DNA from: an uncultured Eubacteriales bacterium
GTDB taxonomy: Bacteria; Bacillota_A; Clostridia; Christensenellales; Aristaeellaceae
Direction: 5' to 3'
NCBI GenBank assembly: GCA_900321945.1
Contig: ONXY01000074.1
Span: forward strand, 1 to 8,275
DNA: 8,275 nucleotides
Part shown: positions 1 to 7,700 of the stretch, one piece after another
Layout of the letters: every line of letters starts with the position of its first letter
Numbering within the stretch: position 1 is the stretch's first letter
Position numbers and translations under genes: made by a program
The notes under the pieces: generated by a model
What the model was told of the DNA's origin: nothing
The model's input: the letters and a program-made list of their open reading frames with translations, nothing else
Databases searched by the model: none

Positions 1-100
1 CAGCTTTCCTTCCCACGCGATTCCGCAGTTCGCCGCCCATTATCCGGACGGCATCGGCATCCTGCCGGAGTTTGAAAAGTTTATCGACCTGCCGTCCTGA
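1..100 (+). CDS. 3' end of an unidentified gene
   Basis: The frame starting at base 2 is open from the window edge to a TGA at 98-100 and gives 32 residues ending in EKFIDLPS. Codon use is GC-rich and resembles the neighbouring genes, so this is probably the C-terminus of a real protein. Position alone would suggest trmD, which often precedes rplS, but the visible tail does not look like a TrmD C-terminus to me and I do not assign it. No terminator hairpin with a T-run follows the stop codon, so transcription could continue into the rplS leader. What lies upstream cannot be judged from this window. Confidence 0.6.
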   Translation, partial: SFPSHAIPQFAAHYPDGIGILPEFEKFIDLPS

Positions 101-111
101 CAAAAAAACGC

Positions 112-140
112 TTGCTTATTTCCATAATCCATGCTATACT
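112..140 (+). promoter_or_regulatory. Vegetative (sigma-A type) promoter of rplS with extended -10
   Basis: A -35 element TTGCTT (112-117) is separated by 17 nt from a -10 element TATACT (135-140). The -10 is preceded by TGC (132-134), which is an extended -10 motif. It lies in a short AT-rich island in otherwise GC-rich DNA. Transcription would start near 146-148, leaving a leader of about 100 nt before rplS. A strong housekeeping promoter fits a ribosomal protein gene. Confidence 0.8.
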
Positions 141-146
141 GAATAA

Positions 147-245
147 GTTATGCGGGCGGTCCTCTGGCCGGAACGCAAAACGGCCTGTCCGTTCGGGCGG
201 GCTGACCGGCGAATGAACGTCTGAGAGGGAAGGAGGCACAACAAC
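147..245 (+). promoter_or_regulatory. Structured 5' leader of rplS (possible L19 leader)
   Basis: About 100 nt of non-coding, GC-rich sequence lie between the promoter and the rplS start. Several short complementary segments are visible: GGCCG (166-170) with CGGCC (181-185), GAACG (171-175) with CGTTC (190-194), and CGGTC (157-161) with GACCG (204-208). CGTTC (190-194) can also pair with a second GAACG (215-219). The first two pairings together would form an H-type pseudoknot. Firmicute rplS genes are known to carry short structured leaders (Rfam L19_leader) thought to mediate autoregulation by L19. Membership of this leader in that family is untested here. A strong ribosome binding site, AAGGAGG (230-236), ends the leader. 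Confidence 0.45.
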
Positions 246-596
246 ATGAACGAAATCATCCGTTCCATCGAAGCCAAGCAGCTGCGCAGCGATCTTCCGG
301 AGATCAACGTAGGCGACACGGTCCGCGTATGGGTCAAGGTCGTGGAAGGCACCCGCGAGCGTCTTCAGGCTTTCGAAGGCACAGTGATTGCCCGGCGCAA
401 CGGCGGGATCCGCGAGACATTTACGGTTCGCCGCGTTTCCTACGGCATCGGCGTCGAACGTACGTTCCCGATCCATTCTCCCCGCGTGGACCGCGTGGAA
501 GTGATCCGGCACGGCAAGGTGCGCCGCGCGAAGCTCTATTACCTTCGCGACAGGCAGGGCAAGGCCGCCAAGATCAAGGAAGTCAGGCGCGTGTGA
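246..596 (+). CDS. rplS: 50S ribosomal protein L19
   Basis: This encodes ribosomal protein bL19, which sits at the interface of the 50S and 30S subunits and contributes to a bridge to the small subunit. The product is 116 residues, the usual bacterial length. The family signature is present almost throughout: the N-terminal helix, then the SH3-like barrel with FEGTVIARR (43-51), [11 protein letters not shown] (53-63), the [13 protein letters not shown] segment (67-79) and the basic tail with [11 protein letters not shown] (93-103). The ATG is preceded by AAGGAGG at about 9 nt, which decides the start. It has its own promoter and a terminator 8 nt after the stop codon, so it is probably transcribed as a single-gene unit, plus any read-through from upstream. 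There is nothing aberrant in the protein. Confidence 0.98.
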   Translation: MNEIIRSIEAKQLRSDLPEINVGDTVRVWVKVVEGTRERLQAFEGTVIARRNGGIRETFTVRRVSYGIGVERTFPIHSPRVDRVEVIRHGKVRRAKLYYLRDRQGKAAKIKEVRRV

Positions 597-604
597 TTGT
601 GCTG

Positions 605-629
605 AAAACCCCCGTCAGGGGGTTTTTTT
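605..629 (+). terminator. Rho-independent terminator after rplS
   Basis: The segment AAAACCCCC (605-613) pairs with GGGGGTTTT (618-626) around a GTCA loop, and the T-run continues to 629. The five G:C pairs followed directly by seven T residues are a textbook intrinsic terminator. It begins 8 nt after the rplS stop codon and separates rplS from the following operon. The A-run before the stem could also give weak activity on the opposite strand, but no minus-strand gene is seen. Confidence 0.93.
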
Positions 630-640
630 AATGCATCGGA

Positions 641-668
641 TTGCTTTTCACAAAGGAAATGATATAAT
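641..668 (+). promoter_or_regulatory. Sigma-A type promoter of the DUF2461-to-glycosyltransferase operon
   Basis: TTGCTT (641-646) and a perfect consensus TATAAT (663-668) are separated by 16 nt. The site lies directly after the rplS terminator and about 27 nt before the DUF2461 start codon, so the expected leader is only about 20 nt and contains the ribosome binding site. No further promoter or terminator is evident between the following genes, so this promoter probably serves all six. No operator-like repeat is visible around it. Confidence 0.8.
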
Positions 669-694
669 AGAAGAGATTTTTGCGGAGGTGTCCG

Positions 695-1402
695 ATGTTC
701 ACCGGTTTTACCGACGAAACGCTTCAGTTTTTTCTTGATCTGCGGTTTCATAATCACGCGGATTTTTTTCACGCGAATCACGACAGATATGTGGAAACGG
801 TACAGAAGCCGTTTTACCGGCTGATTGACGATCTGGCGGGGACCGCGCTGGATATCGACCCGCAGATGGAGGTACGGCCGCACCGGTGCCTCAGCAGGAT
901 TCACAGGGACACGCGCTTTTCAAAGGACAAAAGCCCTTACCGGGATCATCTCTGGTTTCTTTTCCGGAAAAGCGCGGAGCCCAGGGAAAAGTCCCTCTTT
1001 TTTTACGGCGAGTTCGGTCCGGGAAGGCTGGACTGGGGCATGGGAATCTGGGGCGAGAACCGGGAACTGATGGACGCGTTCCGCCGGAAAACGGCGGCTT
1101 TTCCGGACCGCATGTCCGCCCTGATCAGCGGCCTGCGCCTTCCGGAGCACGGAATGTCGCTGGGCGGAGACGCCTTCAGACGCTTTCCGGTTCCGGAACA
1201 GGTTCCCCCTGAGCTTCACCGGTGGTACCGCGCGAAAAACATGTACGTCGGAAAGGACGCGCCGGAGTTCTCCGCCGCGTTTTCTGAAAAGCTTGCTGAC
1301 GAAATGCGCACGGACTTTCTGGCGCTGGCGCCTCTGTACCGCGTTTTCCGCGGGCTGAGGGATGAACTGGAATCTTCCGGAAATCAAGGCGAAAATAAGT
1401 AA
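695..1402 (+). CDS. DUF2461 family protein (TIGR02453-like), function unknown
   Basis: The 235-residue product matches the DUF2461 family. It opens with FTGFTDETLQFFLDL (2-16), followed by the aromatic HADFFHANHDRY segment (21-32) and the highly conserved block SRIHRDTRFSKDKSPY (67-82). A glycine- and aromatic-rich strand, GMGIWG (115-120), follows. The length of about 220-240 residues is usual for the family. There is no signal peptide or membrane segment, so it is probably cytoplasmic. I know of no established biochemical role and assign none. The start is the ATG at 695, preceded by GGAGGT (684-689) at 5 nt. A TTG at 680 in the same frame would place the ribosome binding site inside the gene. 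It is the first gene of the operon and ends 19 nt before the phosphohexomutase. Confidence 0.9.
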   Translation: MFTGFTDETLQFFLDLRFHNHADFFHANHDRYVETVQKPFYRLIDDLAGTALDIDPQMEVRPHRCLSRIHRDTRFSKDKSPYRDHLWFLFRKSAEPREKSLFFYGEFGPGRLDWGMGIWGENRELMDAFRRKTAAFPDRMSALISGLRLPEHGMSLGGDAFRRFPVPEQVPPELHRWYRAKNMYVGKDAPEFSAAFSEKLADEMRTDFLALAPLYRVFRGLRDELESSGNQGENK

Positions 1403-1421
1403 AAGAGAAGGAGAGATCGGA

Positions 1422-2933
1422 ATGAACTGGCTTCAGCTGAAAAGCGGATCGGATGTCAGGGGAAAGGCCGTCGGCGAGGACGCGCTTCTGACGGAACAGG
1501 CAGCTGCCGCGCTGGGAGAGGCTTTCGCGGAATGGATCGCGGAGCGGACGAAAAAACCTGTCGGACAGACGGTTATCGCTGTCGGACGGGACAGCCGGAT
1601 TACCGGTCCCGCCATTCTCAGGGCCGCTGCGGAGGGCGTGCGCCGGGCGGGCGCGGACGTTCTGGATTTCGGAATGTGCACGACGCCGGCCATGTTTATG
1701 AGCATCATCACGCCGGGATTCGAACCGGACGGCTCTGTCATGATTACGGCGAGCCATCATCCCTGGGACCGGAACGGACTGAAGTTTTTCACCCGCGAAG
1801 GCGGTATCGAGAGCAGGGACGTGGAGGAGCTTCTTCAGGCCGCTTCCCGCCTCGCGCCGGCAGGACGGCCGCTGACCGGGAACTTGCGGAAGGCTGATTT
1901 CCTCCCGGTGTACATGGAGCAGCTCGCTTCCCGGATCCGTGCGGGCCTGGGAACGGACGAAGCCCGTCCGCTGGCGGGGCTGCACGTTGTTGTGGACGCC
2001 GGAAACGGAGCCGGCGGGTTTTACGCGAAACTGATGGAAAGCCTTGGGGCGAAGACGGACGGAAGCCAGTTTCTGGAGCCCGACGGCATGTTCCCGAATC
2101 ATATCCCGAATCCTGAAAACCCGGATGCCATGGCGAGCGTCTGCGGAGCGGTCAGGCGGGCAGGCGCGGATCTGGGAGTCATTTTCGACACGGACTGCGA
2201 CCGCGCCGCCATCGTTGGCCAGGACGGGCGGGAGATCAACCGCAACCGTCTGATCGCGCTGATCAGCGCCATTCTTCTGGAAGAAAAGAAAGGAAGAACC
2301 ATCGTTACCGATTCGGTCACATCGTCCGGACTGGCGCGGTTCATCTCGGAGGCGGGAGGGGTGCATTACCGCTACCGCAGAGGATACCGCAACGTGATCG
2401 ACGAGGCGGTTCGTCTCAACGCGGAAGGGATCGACTGCCCGCTGGCGATCGAAACCAGCGGCCACGCCGCGCTGCGGGAAAACCATTTCCTGGACGACGG
2501 AATGTATCTTGTGACGGTGCTGATCGTCAGAGCCATGCAGCTGAAAAAGGAAGGGAAAACGCTCGGCGATCTGATCGCGCGCCTGGATGAACCCGTCGAG
2601 AGTACCGAGATCCGGCTGACCATTCAGGAAAAGGACTTCAGGAGCAAGGGACAGGAGGTCATCGGGCTGGTCCGGAATTACGCTGAATCGGCGGAATCCT
2701 GGCATATCGCACCGGACAACCGGGAAGGAATCCGGATCGGTTTCGATCTGGAGGGCCGGCCCGGGGGAGGCTGGTTCCTTCTGCGGCTGAGCGTGCACGA
2801 TCCGGTTCTTCCGCTCAATTGTGAGAGCGACGTTCCGGGCGGAGTAAAAACCATGCTGAAGGCGCTGCTTCAGGTCCTGAAGAACGTGGAGGGCGTGGAT
2901 CTGACCCCGCTGAAACAGGCGGCGGACGCCTGA
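1422..2933 (+). CDS. Phosphohexomutase (phosphomannomutase/phosphoglucomutase-like)
   Basis: The 503-residue product belongs to the alpha-D-phosphohexomutase superfamily, which interconverts hexose 6- and 1-phosphates through a phosphoserine enzyme in the cytoplasm. Visible hallmarks: the N-terminal GSDVRGKA and GRDSR motifs, the active-site loop TASHHPWDRNGLKFF with the probable phosphoserine S111, the metal-binding loop DTDCDR with D256, D258 and D260, and the sugar-binding loop ETSGH (344-348). The fourth signature, normally a R-x-SGTEP phosphate-binding loop, is absent. In its place is RPGGGWFLLRLSVHDP (446-461), which resembles a divergent PMM/PGM-like subfamily in bacteria and plants. 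Substrate (mannose, glucose or glucosamine phosphate) cannot be told from sequence. The ATG at 1422 follows AAGGAG (1408-1413). An upstream ATG at 1362 overlaps the previous gene and lacks such a site. It lies 16 nt before rbgA. Confidence 0.88.
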   Translation: MNWLQLKSGSDVRGKAVGEDALLTEQAAAALGEAFAEWIAERTKKPVGQTVIAVGRDSRITGPAILRAAAEGVRRAGADVLDFGMCTTPAMFMSIITPGFEPDGSVMITASHHPWDRNGLKFFTREGGIESRDVEELLQAASRLAPAGRPLTGNLRKADFLPVYMEQLASRIRAGLGTDEARPLAGLHVVVDAGNGAGGFYAKLMESLGAKTDGSQFLEPDGMFPNHIPNPENPDAMASVCGAVRRAGADLGVIFDTDCDRAAIVGQDGREINRNRLIALISAILLEEKKGRTIVTDSVTSSGLARFISEAGGVHYRYRRGYRNVIDEAVRLNAEGIDCPLAIETSGHAALRENHFLDDGMYLVTVLIVRAMQLKKEGKTLGDLIARLDEPVESTEIRLTIQEKDFRSKGQEVIGLVRNYAESAESWHIAPDNREGIRIGFDLEGRPGGGWFLLRLSVHDPVLPLNCESDVPGGVKTMLKALLQVLKNVEGVDLTPLKQAADA

Positions 2934-2934
2934 G

Positions 2935-2952
2935 AAGGAGTAAGGGAAATTG
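2935..2952 (+). promoter_or_regulatory. Ribosome binding site and TTG start of rbgA
   Basis: AAGGAG (2935-2940) lies 9 nt before the TTG codon at 2950-2952. No in-frame ATG or GTG exists between the site and the conserved INWYPGHM segment, so TTG must be the start. The site begins just after the TGA (2931-2933) of the phosphohexomutase. Confidence 0.8.
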
Positions 2953-3852
2953 TCCGATATCAACTGGTACCCGGGGCATATGGCGAAGACGAAACGCCTT
3001 CTCGCCGAACAGATCAGCCGGGTCGACCTGATTATTGAACTCTGCGACGCCAGGCTGCCTTTTTCCAGCAGGAATCCGGATCTGGACCGGATGACAGGGA
3101 ACCGGAAAAGGATCCTGCTGATGAACAAGGCAGATCTGGCCGATCCTTCCGCGAGCGCGCTGTGGCTGAAGCGCTTCCGGGAACAGGGCCTTCACACCGC
3201 CCTGATTCAGGCGAAAAACCTGAAGCAGAAGGACGCGCTCGCGGCCATCGAAAACGAGACCCGGGAGGCGGTGGAGAAGGCTTCGCTGAAGGGCGTGCGG
3301 AAAACGGTCCGGGCTATGGTGGCCGGCGTTCCGAACGTCGGAAAGAGTACCTATATCAACCGCCTTCGCGGGGCAGCCGTCGCGAAAACCGGGGACCGGC
3401 CGGGCGTCACGCGCAGCAGTCAGTGGGTGAGAGTTTCCCCGTATCTGGAGCTTCTGGACACGCCGGGCCTTCTGTGGCCGCGCCTGGACGATCAGACGGC
3501 CGCGAAAAGACTCTGCTATCTGGGAACCGTCCGGGATGAGATTCTGAATCTGGACGATCTGACGCTGAGCCTGCTGAACGATATTGCCGAAATGAAGCCG
3601 GAAAGCCTCCGGGAGCGTTTCCGCGTGGAGGACGTTTCGCTCAGGGGCCTTCCGCTGATGGATGCCGTGTGCCGGGGCCGCGGGTTCCTGGCAAAGGGCG
3701 GGGAATACGACTACGACCGGTGCTGCGCCGTTGTTCTGGATGAATTCCGCGGCGGAAAGCTGGGCAGAATCACGCTGGAGATGCCGGAAAGGAAGGAAAG
3801 CGATGGCGCGTACGAACCGGACGGACCGGGCGGAGACCCTGAGATCCTTTGA
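2950..3852 (+). CDS. rbgA: Ribosome biogenesis GTPase RbgA (YlqF)
   Basis: This encodes a circularly permuted GTPase that acts at a late step of 50S subunit assembly in the cytoplasm. The permuted order of motifs is clear over 300 residues: the N-terminal WYPGHMAKT (6-14) and a DAR motif (33-35), G4 NKAD (59-62), G1 P-loop GVPNVGKS (126-133), G2 PGVTRS with T154, and G3 DTPG (170-173). A C-terminal RNA-binding-type helical domain follows. The family is usually about 280-300 residues, so the gene looks complete. It starts with TTG. The final 50 nt, encoding an acidic, glycine-rich tail (roughly 284-300), overlap the start of rnhB, suggesting coupled translation. The rbgA-rnhB-yraN order is common in Firmicutes and supports the call. 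Confidence 0.95.
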   Translation: MSDINWYPGHMAKTKRLLAEQISRVDLIIELCDARLPFSSRNPDLDRMTGNRKRILLMNKADLADPSASALWLKRFREQGLHTALIQAKNLKQKDALAAIENETREAVEKASLKGVRKTVRAMVAGVPNVGKSTYINRLRGAAVAKTGDRPGVTRSSQWVRVSPYLELLDTPGLLWPRLDDQTAAKRLCYLGTVRDEILNLDDLTLSLLNDIAEMKPESLRERFRVEDVSLRGLPLMDAVCRGRGFLAKGGEYDYDRCCAVVLDEFRGGKLGRITLEMPERKESDGAYEPDGPGGDPEIL

Positions 3853-4420
3853 CGACCGGTGGAGGGAATTCGGGGCGGTCGCCGGCATGGACGAAGCCGG
3901 CAGAGGCCCTCTGGCCGGCGACGTGGTGACCGCCTGCGTGATCATGCCGCGGGAACCGCTGCTGATCTGGGTGGACGACAGCAAAAAGCTCAGCGAGTCC
4001 CGGCGGGAAAAGGTCTTCGGGGAAATCATGGCTCACGCGCTTTTCGTGGGCATCGGAAGAACCGGCCCGGAGGAAATCGACCGGATTAACATCCTCGAGG
4101 CTACAAAGGCCGCGATGCGCCGGGCGGCGGAGAAGATTCCGGCGGACGTGTTTCTGGTCGACGCGGTCAGAGATCTCGGGCTCGCAGGACGGGAGGTTCC
4201 GGTTATCAAAGGGGATGCTCTGTCCTACTCCATAGCCGCGGCAAGCATCGTCGCGAAGGTTACGCGGGACAGGGAAATGCGGAAGCTGGACGAAGCGTAT
4301 CCGCAGTACGGTTTCGCCCGGAACAAGGGATACGGCACAGCGGAGCATATCGAGGCCCTCAGACGGTTCGGCCCGTGCCCCGTTCACAGACGTTCCTTCA
4401 TCGGGCATTTTACGACATGA
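3803..4420 (+). CDS. rnhB: Ribonuclease HII
   Basis: This encodes a type 2 RNase H, which cleaves RNA in RNA-DNA hybrids and at single ribonucleotides embedded in DNA. The 205-residue product has the full active site: D30 and E31 in the GMDEAGRGPLAGD block (28-40, including GRG at 33-35), D120 in LVDAV, and D156 in VTRDREM, plus the conserved tyrosine Y177 in KGYGT. The length matches the short form of the family. The ATG at 3803 follows AAGGAAGG (3789-3796) and yields a sensible 27-residue N-terminal extension. It is read in a different frame within the last 50 nt of rbgA. Its stop codon overlaps the yraN start as ATGA. Confidence 0.95.
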   Translation: MARTNRTDRAETLRSFDDRWREFGAVAGMDEAGRGPLAGDVVTACVIMPREPLLIWVDDSKKLSESRREKVFGEIMAHALFVGIGRTGPEEIDRINILEATKAAMRRAAEKIPADVFLVDAVRDLGLAGREVPVIKGDALSYSIAAASIVAKVTRDREMRKLDEAYPQYGFARNKGYGTAEHIEALRRFGPCPVHRRSFIGHFTT

Positions 4421-4782
4421 AAGAGAGCTATTTCACAGGGGTCCGCGGAGAGGAGATCGCGGAGGAATACCTGACGGGGCAGGGAATGCGATGCCTCGAA
4501 AGACGGTACCGGGAAAAGGCCGGAGAGATCGATCTCGTTATGGAAGACGGGGACACCCTGGTTTTTGTCGAAGTGAAGGCGAGATTTTCCGGAACGGAAG
4601 AGGGGAACGGACTGCGAGCCGTTACGCCGGCCAAACGGAAAAGAATCGCGAAATGCGCCATGCTGTATCTGATGCGCCACGGGGCGCTGAACCGCAGCGT
4701 ACGCTTCGACGTGGTTGAAATCAACCGGGAAGGCGTAATGCACGTTCCCGACGCGTTTCAGCCGGGAGGGATGATGTTTTGA
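4417..4782 (+). CDS. yraN: UPF0102 family protein YraN
   Basis: This 121-residue product is a UPF0102/YraN protein with a restriction-endonuclease-like (PD-(D/E)xK) fold. Its cellular role is not well established, though a link to DNA processing is often assumed. The visible signature is GVRGEEIAEEYL (8-19), AGEIDLV (35-41) and VFVEVKAR (49-56). E12, D39, E52 and K54 are the likely equivalents of the nuclease-fold active site. The ATG at 4417 overlaps the rnhB stop codon as ATGA, the expected coupling in this pair. An earlier in-frame start at 4375 would lie deep inside rnhB and adds non-conserved residues. The length is usual for the family. Its own stop overlaps the next gene as TTGA. Confidence 0.93.
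   Translation: MKESYFTGVRGEEIAEEYLTGQGMRCLERRYREKAGEIDLVMEDGDTLVFVEVKARFSGTEEGNGLRAVTPAKRKRIAKCAMLYLMRHGALNRSVRFDVVEINREGVMHVPDAFQPGGMMF
4764..4781 (+). promoter_or_regulatory. Ribosome binding site and TTG start of the glycosyltransferase gene
   Basis: GGGAGGG (4764-4770), inside the yraN coding region, lies 8 nt before a TTG at 4779-4781 that overlaps the yraN stop (4780-4782). This is the only nearby start in the frame that keeps the basic-then-hydrophobic signal sequence. The next in-frame ATG I noticed (about 5118) would remove the signal and half of the first domain. Confidence 0.6.
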
Positions 4783-7700
4783 GTTTTCAGGAAGCCCGCT
4801 TTTTTTCTTTCAGACGCCCCGGAGCGTTCCGCCGGTGTCTGTTTCTGTTTATTCTGGTTTTCTGTTTTCTGTCCTGCGCAGCCGCGGAAAACCTGCTGAT
4901 TAACGGAAGCTTTGAGGAAACGGATCCGGACGGGGCTCCGTCCGGATGGGTAGAGGACGCGTATGTCCGGGACGAGGGTTATACGGTTTTCTCCCTTACG
5001 GAAGATCATTCGGAGGACGGAGGGCGTCAGGCCGCATCCATCCGGAATATCGGACCCAATGACGCCCGCTACGCGCAGAAGGCCGCCGTCCGTCCCGAAA
5101 GCCTTTACCGGTTCAGCGCGATGGTGAAGGCTGAAAACGTGGAAGAGGGAAGAGGCGCCAACCTGTCTGTCGAAGGGCTGTATGTTTTCAGCGAAAGCGT
5201 ATACGACACGGACGGGAAATGGCAGTATGTCGAGTGGTACGGGGAAACCGGCGAGGACCAGACGTCCGTCACGGTTTTCGTCCGTCTCGGAGGATACAGC
5301 GGCGAAAGCACCGGCCAGGCCTGGTTCGACGACGTGCGCCTGGAGGAGGTGGACGCTGTTCCGGGCGATGAAACCGCGGCGCTCTGGTACAGTCAGAAAT
5401 CCATAAGCGTATACGGGGAGGACGAGAACGACGCGGGAAACGGAGCCGCGTCTCCGGCCTGGCCGCGTCTGATCCTGCTTTTCCTGCTGTACGCCGGATC
5501 GGCCGTGGCCGTCCTGCAGCAGCTCCGGAAAAGGGAGAACCGGCCCGGCCGCGTGCCGGATCCGGACGGCGGCAGGACGCTTTTTGCCGCGGGTCTCGTA
5601 CTGGCGTTCCTGCTCCGTCTGGCGCTGAGCTGGTTTGTCACGGGCTATATGGTGGACGTCAACTGCTTCCTGTCCTGGGGAGATACGATGGCTTCCGTGG
5701 GCCCCGTGGATTTCTATCCCGCCACCAGCTTCTGCGATTATCCGCCGGCCTATACCTATATATTGGGGCTGAACGCGCTGATCCGCCGGGCAATTCCGGG
5801 AATCGGCGACGGGGCGACGCGGCTGGTATTCAGATTCTTCCCGTGCCTGTGCGACATTCTGGCCTGTCTCGTGCTCGACGCTTTCATCGCGCGGCGGGAG
5901 AAGGGAATCTCCGGAAAACTGAGGAGGGGCGCGCTGCTCCTGCTGGCGTTCCATCCGGCTTCCATTCTGAACAGCGCCGCCTGGGGACAGATGGACAGCG
6001 TGCTCGCGCTGCTGCTTCTGCTCGTGGCTGTCTGGGCCATGGAGGGCAGGTGGCAGCTCAGCCTTCCCTGCTACATGCTGGCCGTGCTGGTCAAGCCGCA
6101 GGCTCTGATGCTGGGCTTTCTGGGCCTTGCGGCGGTTCTTCGTGCCTGGTTCCGGGAAAAAGAGAGCCGCCGGCGCATTCTTACAGGCGCGGGGTTCTCG
6201 CTGGCGGTTCTGCTGGCTGTCGTCGTTCCTTTCACCCCGAAACAGGATCTTTTCTGGATTGTCCGGCAGTATCAGGAAACGCTCGGATCGTATCCGTACG
6301 CCACGGTCAACACTGCCAATTTCTATTATCTGTTTGACGGAAACTGGGACGGCATCGCCAACGCGGCGGATATCCGCGCCGCGCTGACGCTGGCCGTTCT
6401 GTCCGCCGGATACGCCGTGTTCTTTTATCTCCGGACGCGGAAAAAATGGAAAAACGCGTGGGTGGAGGCGTCCCTGAGCGTCCTTTTCAGCTTCTGGTTC
6501 CTTTACTGCGCGCTTGCCGGCGCCTCCTGGGCCGCGGCCGGAACAGGCGCCATGGCCTTTTCCTTCCTGATCGTTCTGAGCCTTTTCCTGCGCAAAAAGG
6601 ATATATCGTTCCTTCCCTGGTTCGGCGGCCTGCTGTTCATGCTCCTGTACGTCTTCGGCGTCAAAATGCACGAACGCTATGTTCTTCCGGCGTTTGTGCT
6701 GCTGGCGCTGTCCTGCGGCGTCCTTCGGGACCGCAGGCTCCTGACCGTGTTCCTGGGTATGACGCTGACCGCGTTCCTGAACGAGGGAATCGTCCTGGAC
6801 AACAGCATCCGTCTCGGATCGTCCATGGGGCATCTCAATGCGGACACGTCGTTCCTCGCTCAGCTGACCGCTCTGATCAACTGCGCCGTGACGGTTTACG
6901 CCGTATATCTCAGCGTGGTCCTGACGGAGGGGGACGGCGGGGAGCGCGCCTCCCTCCGGATCCGGGAGAAGGAGCCCGCGGGGGACAACCGGCTGCACTG
7001 GAATATCCGGGACACCGCCGCGCTGACGGCCATGCTCGCCGTGTACTCTTTCGTTTCCCTTTCCACACTGGGCAGCGCGAAAGCCCCGCAGACCGCCTGG
7101 ACCTCCACGGACTACACCGAATCAGTCGTCCTTGATTTCGGAGAGTACCGGGAAGATTTCTGCATGCTCTATTTTGCCCGGGTCAGCCGGTATGACTTCA
7201 GCGTAGCCGCAAGCGCGGACGGGGAGACCTGGGAGGACGAGACCTGGGCGCAGATGGACCAGGGCCAGTGCTGGAAATGGAAATATGTGACCGAAAGCAG
7301 CCAGAACGAATCCGGAACCCGGTCCTACGCAAACGGGCGGCACTGGTTTTCAGGACGTTACGTGCGGATCACGTCCCACCAGATCAATCTGGCTTTATGC
7401 GAGGTGATTTTCCGGGACGATGACGGAAACCGGATTCCCGTGCTTTCCGCGGCCCGGGAAAACGGCGACGAAACCTCTCCGCTGTATTCGGATCCCGCGC
7501 TGCTGACGGATGAGCAGGACACCTTCGAGGCTCTTCCCGTTTATTTCAGGTCTGAAGCCTCGCGTGCGGACGACGAGTCGAATCCCTCCGTCGCGCAGCC
7601 GTGCTGGTGGAACTCCACCTACTTCGACGAAATCTATCACGCCAGAACCGCGTGGGAATTTCTGACAGCGTCTTCGCCCTATGAGACAAGCCATCCGCCT

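Noticed and set aside
41..80. Hairpin-like GC-rich segment near the end of the first partial gene as a terminator
   Set aside because: It lies inside the coding sequence and is not followed by a T-run.
680..694. TTG at 680 as start of the DUF2461 gene
   Set aside because: It would place the ribosome binding site GGAGGT (684-689) inside the gene. The ATG at 695 has correct spacing and begins the conserved FTGF segment.
1362..1421. ATG at 1362 as start of the phosphohexomutase
   Set aside because: It overlaps the end of the DUF2461 gene, lacks a good ribosome binding site and adds non-conserved residues. The ATG at 1422 follows AAGGAG.
1176..3128. A 650-codon open frame on the minus strand opposite the phosphohexomutase
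   Set aside because: It has low-complexity basic composition, no motif and no ribosome binding site of note. It spans three well-supported + strand genes and is a shadow of GC-rich coding.
2815..4029. A 404-codon open frame on the minus strand across rbgA and rnhB
   Set aside because: It is antisense to two genes with complete catalytic motifs, and its translation shows no family resemblance.
4860..4886. Lipoprotein signal (lipobox) at the N-terminus of the glycosyltransferase
   Set aside because: The residues before the Cys read F-L-S, with Phe where Leu is expected at -3. An SCAAA/EN signal peptidase I type site or an uncleaved anchor fits better, though a lipobox variant is not excluded.
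4758..6998. A 746-codon open frame on the minus strand opposite the glycosyltransferase gene
   Set aside because: The translation is rich in Arg, Gln, Pro and His with no recognisable domain or membrane pattern. It mirrors the codon bias of the + strand gene, which has clear family motifs.
5843..7135. Two + strand frames of 164 and 229 codons (5843-6337, 6446-7135)
   Set aside because: Both lie out of frame inside the glycosyltransferase. Their translations are Gly/Arg/Pro-rich without motifs, while the main frame carries WGQMDS, KPQ and MHERY across the same DNA.
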